Shown one piece after another: positions 6,137-7,577 of a DNA stretch of 7,577 nt (positions within the stretch are counted from its first letter, which is position 1; every line of letters starts with the position of its first letter). Below the pieces are notes generated by a model that saw nothing but the letters and a program-made list of their open reading frames with translations, did no database searches and was not told the DNA's origin. Both the position numbers and the translations under genes were made by a program. The DNA is from an uncultured Clostridia bacterium (GTDB lineage: Bacteria; Bacillota; Clostridia; Oscillospirales; Acutalibacteraceae), in assembly GCA_946497265.1 (NCBI GenBank), contig CAMMKL010000101.1, positions 1 to 7,577 on the forward strand. The letters are read 5' to 3'.

Positions 6137-6259
6137 ACCACCATGATACACGAAAAAGTCGCGATTTTACTGGTTTTTTAACCAGAACCATAAAAGGCTG
6201 ATGGTATGCGAACTGCATTCTGACGGCCTTTTTGACAGCCTTCTTAGGAAAAGGCATCT
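6137..6259 (-). ncRNA. Structured leader between a strong promoter and the tRNA-like sequence
   Basis: About 120 nt of predicted transcript lie between the expected start point and the tRNA-like part. They contain three inverted repeats: GCCTT/AAGGC (6238-6255), AAAAGGCTG/CGGCCTTTT (6192-6232, one wobble, 23-nt loop, T-run on both sides) and the perfect CTGGTT/AACCAG (6170-6185, 4-nt loop). The ATG at 6257 would open a 64-codon frame, but it sits at the transcript start without a ribosome site and runs through the tRNA-like sequence, so I do not call a protein. I do not recognise a named RNA family. Confidence 0.35.
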
Positions 6260-6265
6260 ATCACT

Positions 6266-6294
6266 AGCATAGTAATGAGACATCAATTTGTCAA
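6266..6294 (-). promoter_or_regulatory. Near-consensus sigma-A promoter reading toward the tRNA-like unit
   Basis: On the minus strand, TTGACA (6289-6294) is a perfect -35 box, followed by a 17-bp spacer and TATGCT (6266-6271) as -10. The predicted start is near 6259. It stands about 27 bp after the stop of the DUF4261 gene, and the unit would end at the terminator at 5964-6003, giving an RNA of roughly 300 nt. This strength is typical of stable-RNA promoters. Confidence 0.7.
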
Positions 6295-6320
6295 TATGCT
6301 CGACGATATAATAAACCGAG

Positions 6321-7205
6321 TTACTTGTCTCGATTTCCTGCTGCATACTCTCCCATGTTGATGTCCAACACCATTCGCGGCGGTTGAATCAAAGCATCTT
6401 CATATTGACATTTCCATTGTACTTCCCGACTCATCGTACCATCCTTGACTCCGTCTATGGTGTCATCTTCCTCAATGGGATTGTCATTTTCCAGTACATA
6501 CGACGCCACATTATAGGCGTGGTTCACCACCCAATTCGGATCCATGCCGTGGAAATGGTACTGGAGATCCGGCAGGAACAGGGTGCCCATACCCAGGGTG
6601 TCCACCAGCATATCCTCGGTACCCTGAATGTTGAAAAACCGGACATTGACGCCGAAACGGATGAAACGGTCCGGCCCCTCGATCTGGTGGTTGCGCACAT
6701 CCTCCGCCAGAAACAGCTTGCCGCAGTTCTGGAAGTAGAACGCCTCACAGGTAGGATACAGATCCGCCAAGGCGTCTATAAAGCCCGCGTCCAGATCGGC
6801 CCGTTCCAGCGCCGGGAGTGCTGCCGCCAGCAGATCTGTGGCCACCACCTGATACCGGCACTCCCGGAAGATCCGCTCCCGGTCCTCCTGGCAGTCCCAC
6901 ATCTGGCTCATGAGGAAAGCGTCGAGCCCCTCGCCCTCAAAGCTGTGGCAGCCCGTCACCATAAGCTGCACCGGGGCCTTTCCGTCCTTGAATTGCGCAA
7001 TATGTTTCAAAGCGGCAAAGCCTGCTGTCTTTTCATCATGACAGAAGCGCTCTATCGCCCCAATGTGTTTTCCCATCACAGCAGCCATTTTCTCTTTGTC
7101 CGGCATTTCAACCGGCTCTTTGAACAGCATCTGGATCAGGAAGGGGCCGCCGGGGCGGGGATCTTTTTCATCTTTTAAATTTTGCTGGAAAATTTCGTCG
7201 CTCAT
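6321..7205 (-). CDS. DUF4261 domain-containing protein of unknown function
   Basis: This is a 294-residue soluble protein with no signal peptide or membrane segment. Residues about 184-252 match what I recall of the DUF4261 family: a hydrophobic strand, then DTLGMGTLFLPDLQYHF (202-218), and a closing HAYNVASYVLENDNPIEEDDTIDG (229-252). The N-terminal part (20-180) is a mixed alpha/beta region without a motif I can name; the C-terminus has EVQWKCQYEDALIQPP. The start at 7205 has a GGGGGG ribosome site about six bases from the ATG. It follows a partial gene and a tiny ORF in the same direction, perhaps one operon. No terminator is visible between its stop and the promoter at 6266-6294. Biochemical function is unknown. 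Relatives occur in accessory gene clusters, and an immunity or toxin-neighbourhood role is only a guess. Base composition is visibly more GC-rich than the recombinase gene. Confidence 0.75.
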   Translation of the reverse strand: MSDEIFQQNLKDEKDPRPGGPFLIQMLFKEPVEMPDKEKMAAVMGKHIGAIERFCHDEKTAGFAALKHIAQFKDGKAPVQLMVTGCHSFEGEGLDAFLMSQMWDCQEDRERIFRECRYQVVATDLLAAALPALERADLDAGFIDALADLYPTCEAFYFQNCGKLFLAEDVRNHQIEGPDRFIRFGVNVRFFNIQGTEDMLVDTLGMGTLFLPDLQYHFHGMDPNWVVNHAYNVASYVLENDNPIEEDDTIDGVKDGTMSREVQWKCQYEDALIQPPRMVLDINMGEYAAGNRDK

Positions 7206-7219
7206 CCTTGTCCCCCCTT

Positions 7220-7327
7220 TTATTCGAACACTTTTGTTATATAGTCCAGATAGTTGTAGCGGCTCCGCTCAAACCAAATCAGGTAGGTCAGGCCGCTTTT
7301 CGCTCTCTTATTTGAAGTTGTCCTTTT
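7220..7327 (-). pseudogene. Out-of-frame coding-like tail after the small ORF
   Basis: A minus-strand frame open from 7327 to a TAA at 7220-7222 ends AKSGLTYLIWFERSRYNYLDYITKVFE. It has protein-like composition (Trp, Tyr and charged residues alternating) but no ATG, GTG or TTG start with a ribosome site. It is in the +1 frame relative to the small ORF at 7308-7421, which it overlaps. One reading is that both were one gene of about 70 codons, split by a one-base indel. It could also be a chance open frame. Confidence 0.25.
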
Positions 7328-7421
7328 TCAGCCGTTTCCAACCCTTTTCGCCCAGGCTCAGCCCGTCCCACAGGAAGTTCAGGGCGTCTTTGAATAGATC
7401 AGCCGGATGCTTTTGTTCCAT
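7308..7421 (-). CDS. Small 37-residue ORF, unrecognised
   Basis: The translation is MEQKHPADLFKDALNFL followed by WDGLSLGEKGWKRLKKDNFK. I chose the ATG at 7419-7421 because AGGAG (7431-7435) lies nine bases upstream; the other ATG at 7428-7430 touches the AGGAG and has no spacing. It starts 26 bp after the stop of the upstream partial gene and is followed by the DUF4261 gene in the same direction, so co-transcription is likely. The central DLFKDALNFLWDGLSL could form an amphipathic helix, and the tail is basic. It has no signal peptide and no family I know. It may be a truncated gene, because coding-like sequence continues in another frame. Confidence 0.4.
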   Translation of the reverse strand: MEQKHPADLFKDALNFLWDGLSLGEKGWKRLKKDNFK

Positions 7422-7447
7422 GGTATCCATCTCCTGGCAATCCCTCG

Positions 7448-7577
7448 TCAAAAGTCCAGCAGAATGGGCACCTGCTGCTCCTCGGCAAACCGCATCGCCT
7501 GCCAGAACATGGAGAAGGCAAACTTGGCAAGGGACTGGGTGTCATACCGGGTGTGCTCCAGGATGTCCGCCCTGCTG
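7448..7577 (-). CDS. 3' end of an unrecognised gene (partial)
   Basis: The last 42 codons of a minus-strand gene enter from the right edge and end at TGA (7448-7450). The visible C-terminus reads RADILEHTRYDTQSLAKFAF, then SMFWQAMRFAEEQQVPILLDF. It looks helical, with aromatic and acidic residues, and has no motif I can assign. Its codon use is GC-rich like the DUF4261 gene, and the small ORF follows after 26 bp, suggesting a shared operon. Confidence 0.5.
   Translation of the reverse strand, partial: SRADILEHTRYDTQSLAKFAFSMFWQAMRFAEEQQVPILLDF

Noticed and set aside
5866..6144. 92-codon minus-strand frame (MVVWGRPQGFVSK...)
   Set aside because: It runs through the tRNA-like sequence and a perfect terminator hairpin, a classic spurious prediction over RNA features.
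6063..6257. 64-codon minus-strand frame starting at the predicted transcript start
   Set aside because: There is no room for a ribosome site before the ATG, and its last third is the tRNA-like sequence.
5964..6259. Possible tmRNA (about 300 nt RNA ending near a CCA-tailed T-arm)
   Set aside because: The tRNA part carries a Trp-type anticodon loop at proper spacing, the 5' acceptor partner is adjacent instead of about 300 nt upstream, and no tag-peptide frame ending in ALA-type residues is seen.
5553..6267. Three direct copies of TATCACTA (5553, 5736, 6260)
   Set aside because: An 8-mer in AT-rich DNA with irregular spacing and no shared context beyond it; likely chance.
6384..7178. 264-codon plus-strand open frame opposite the DUF4261 gene
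   Set aside because: It is an antisense shadow of the GC-rich minus gene; the translation is a jumble of His/Arg/Gln with no recognisable motif.
1..7577. CRISPR array or insertion-sequence ends
   Set aside because: No regularly spaced repeats and no transposase or matching terminal repeats were found on reading either strand.

Overview
The window looks like chromosomal DNA from a Gram-positive, Clostridia-type gut bacterium (Bacillota). The signs are strong AGGAG/AGGTGA/GGGGG-type ribosome sites, a very large secreted protein with a fibro-slime domain and SpaA/Cna-B-like modules, AT-rich intergenic DNA, and moderate-GC coding DNA. No species can be named from sequence alone. Every gene I can support is on the minus strand, so transcription runs from high to low coordinates.

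Layout in transcription order. From 7577 to 7206 there is the 3' end of an unrecognised gene, then a tiny ORF with a good ribosome site, then an out-of-frame coding-like tail. Next comes a complete 294-residue DUF4261-type protein (6321-7205). The stretch 5531-6320 has no protein gene. It holds a near-consensus promoter (TTGACA, 17 bp, TATGCT), a structured leader, a tRNA-Trp-like 3' half ending in CCA, a strong bidirectional terminator at 5964-6003, a second hairpin terminator at 5768-5808, several inverted repeats, and the upstream region of a recombinase gene. A 283-residue XerC/D-like tyrosine recombinase (4679-5530) with all catalytic residues visible follows. It is separated by 168 bp from a giant adhesin-like protein (317-4510).

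Two points deserve most attention. First, the adhesin frame stops at one TAA (317-319) but stays open in the same frame for all 105 remaining codons to the window edge, with similar composition and no ribosome site for a restart. The true gene is probably longer and broken by a nonsense change (or a base error). Second, the 168-bp gap between recombinase and adhesin contains a perfect palindromic site of 11 + 6 + 11 bp (4628-4655), with the architecture of a dif/lox-type core site. The same gap is bounded by a second, imperfect inverted repeat (4520-4536 and 4662-4676), one arm of which overlaps the adhesin ribosome site.

A recombinase, a candidate target site and a large surface protein side by side suggest a DNA-inversion or integration module affecting adhesin expression. 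This is an inference: no second copy of the 28-bp site is visible in the window. The degenerate tRNA-Trp fragment nearby may be a scar of past integration at a tRNA gene, but its orientation does not fit simply with this recombinase being the integrase responsible.
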